From JAWLGW01 sp964569055 (GTDB lineage: Bacteria > Planctomycetota > J058), in assembly GCA_964569055.1 (NCBI GenBank), contig CAZMSZ010000061.1, positions 1 to 26,414 on the forward strand: DNA of 26,414 bases, read 5' to 3'. This document shows, piece after piece, positions 25,598 to 26,414 of the stretch. The position numbers and the translations under genes were made by a program. Every line of letters starts with the position of its first letter. Position 1 is the stretch's first letter. The notes beneath the pieces were generated by a model, which did not search any database, was not told where the DNA came from, and saw nothing but the letters and a program-made list of their open reading frames with translations.

Positions 25598-26379
25598 CCA
25601 GGCAGGACCCCGAACAAGGCGCGCAGCTCCTCGCGCGCCTCCTGCTCGTTGCGGACGTCCTCACGCAGCCGCTCCAGCACCAGCTCCGCGAAGCGGCGCC
25701 GCGCGGCGACCAGGTCGTTCTTGACGTCGTGGGCCTTGATCCCGAGCCGCTCGGCGAGCTGCCCGTAGGTCGGGCGCGCGCCGCCCTCGGGCTCCACCTC
25801 GTAGGCCAAGAACACCTCGAGCCGTCGACGCGCGAGGGGGTTGCGCGACTCGTTGGCGAAGTCGGCCAGGGCCTGGTCGATCACGGTGGCGCGCCACTCG
25901 CGGTCGAACGGATCCTCGGGCGGCTCGCTCGCGATCCGCAGCTCGAGCGCCTCGATCTCGGCCGGGTCGAGCGGCACGTGGCGGTGACCCCCGCCGCGCT
26001 TGAGGCGGCGCGCGTCGCGGCGCGCGGTCTCCTCGAACCGCTCCAGCAGGCTGCGGAGCAGGTTGCGGAAGCGGCCGTCCTGCGGGTCCGCCACGAACCG
26101 CTCCAGCGTCCGCTTCTCGATCAAGCGGAGGAAGAAGGCCTGCGTCAGGTCCTCCGCCTCCTCGCGGGGGCGGCGGTGCATGACGCGGAGGGTGCGGTAG
26201 ACCGGCCGCCAGTAGGCGGAGACCAGCTCGGCGAAGGCGTCGCGTCGCGTGCCCGAGCCGACGCGGCTCCCGGGGTCGACCACGCGCGCCACGAGCGACC
26301 AACGCGTGCGCGGGTAGGCGGCGCCCGACCCGTGCTCGCCGCTGCCGGTCCCGCCCGTTCGGGTGTAGAGCGTCGGCAC
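25594..26379 (-). CDS. ECF sigma-70 factor of the WSLV group
   Basis: A 261-residue sigma factor. Region 2 begins with TRWSLVARVV and includes AFAELVSAYWRPVYRTLR and EEAEDLTQAFFLRLIE. Region 4 (about 190-240) has a helix-turn-helix, PTYGQLAERLGIKAHDVKNDL. The C-terminus ELRALFGVL is characteristic of this large group, which in my knowledge is common in Planctomycetota and related signalling-rich phyla and often sits by Ser/Thr kinases. No anti-sigma factor gene is adjacent. GTG 26379 is preceded by GGAGGAG on the - strand (26383-26389), a strong site. It is the first gene of the three-gene operon; its promoter lies at or beyond the right window edge. Confidence 0.92.
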   Translation of the reverse strand: MPTLYTRTGGTGSGEHGSGAAYPRTRWSLVARVVDPGSRVGSGTRRDAFAELVSAYWRPVYRTLRVMHRRPREEAEDLTQAFFLRLIEKRTLERFVADPQDGRFRNLLRSLLERFEETARRDARRLKRGGGHRHVPLDPAEIEALELRIASEPPEDPFDREWRATVIDQALADFANESRNPLARRRLEVFLAYEVEPEGGARPTYGQLAERLGIKAHDVKNDLVAARRRFAELVLERLREDVRNEQEAREELRALFGVLPG

Positions 26380-26382
26380 GAT

Positions 26383-26389
26383 CTCCTCC
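26383..26389 (-). promoter_or_regulatory. Ribosome binding site of the sigma factor gene
   Basis: GGAGGAG on the - strand, three bases before GTG 26379 (five from the GGAGG core). It supports this start. No clear promoter is recognisable in the remaining 25 bases. Confidence 0.7.
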
Positions 26390-26414
26390 GACCCCGCCCG
26401 GAGTCTACCCGACG

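Overview
This is a very GC-rich bacterial scaffold fragment. Third codon positions are almost all G or C, and GTG starts are as common as ATG. It has three runs of exactly 100 N (4510-4609, 21926-22025, 23746-23845), which look like scaffold placeholders. No rRNA, tRNA, CRISPR array, insertion sequence or phage gene was seen. A large-genome, signalling-rich organism is suggested by a WSLV-type ECF sigma factor overlapping a Ser/Thr kinase gene, many receiver proteins and a HEAT-repeat chemosensory operon. Planctomycetota or Myxococcota are the best guesses. This is inferred from family composition, not from a marker gene.

Region A (1-8280, + strand) is a tightly coupled membrane operon. It encodes an ABC ATPase, a large ABC-2-like permease with a C-terminal Cys4 motif, a secreted/membrane accessory protein that probably ends in a PDZ domain (broken by gap 1), an Ala-rich helical-repeat protein, a small one-helix membrane protein and an HTTM-family membrane protein. 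Nearly every junction is a 1-4 base stop/start overlap; the last two genes overlap by 76 bases.

Region B (8332-19678) is a chemosensory system. A REC-PAS-HisKA-HATPase hybrid kinase on the - strand diverges from a seven-gene + strand operon: cheY-like, cheA, cheW, a very long soluble MCP, a 785-residue HEAT-repeat protein, cheR and cheB. Five of its six junctions are overlaps or 3-base gaps typical of translational coupling, and the sixth is a 17-base overlap. No flagellar or pilus gene is present, so the output is unknown.

Region C (19763-24708) holds more phosphorelay parts. On the - strand a single-domain response regulator is coupled to a membrane hybrid kinase with two C-terminal receivers, the first degenerate. 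Diverging from them on the + strand is an Hpt-REC-PATAN(DUF4388) protein cut off by gap 3. A tandem repeat of about 93 bases and a 15-bp inverted repeat follow.

Region D (24127-26379, - strand) is a coupled trio: ECF sigma factor, Ser/Thr kinase, and a receiver protein with Asn in place of the phosphoacceptor Asp and a C-terminal Cys4 motif. The window contains eight receiver domains, and none is joined to a recognisable DNA-binding output domain. The most interesting items are the HEAT/long-MCP chemosensory operon, the degenerate receivers, the Hpt-REC-PATAN fusion with its hairpin-rich leader, and the structured tandem repeat next to gap 3.
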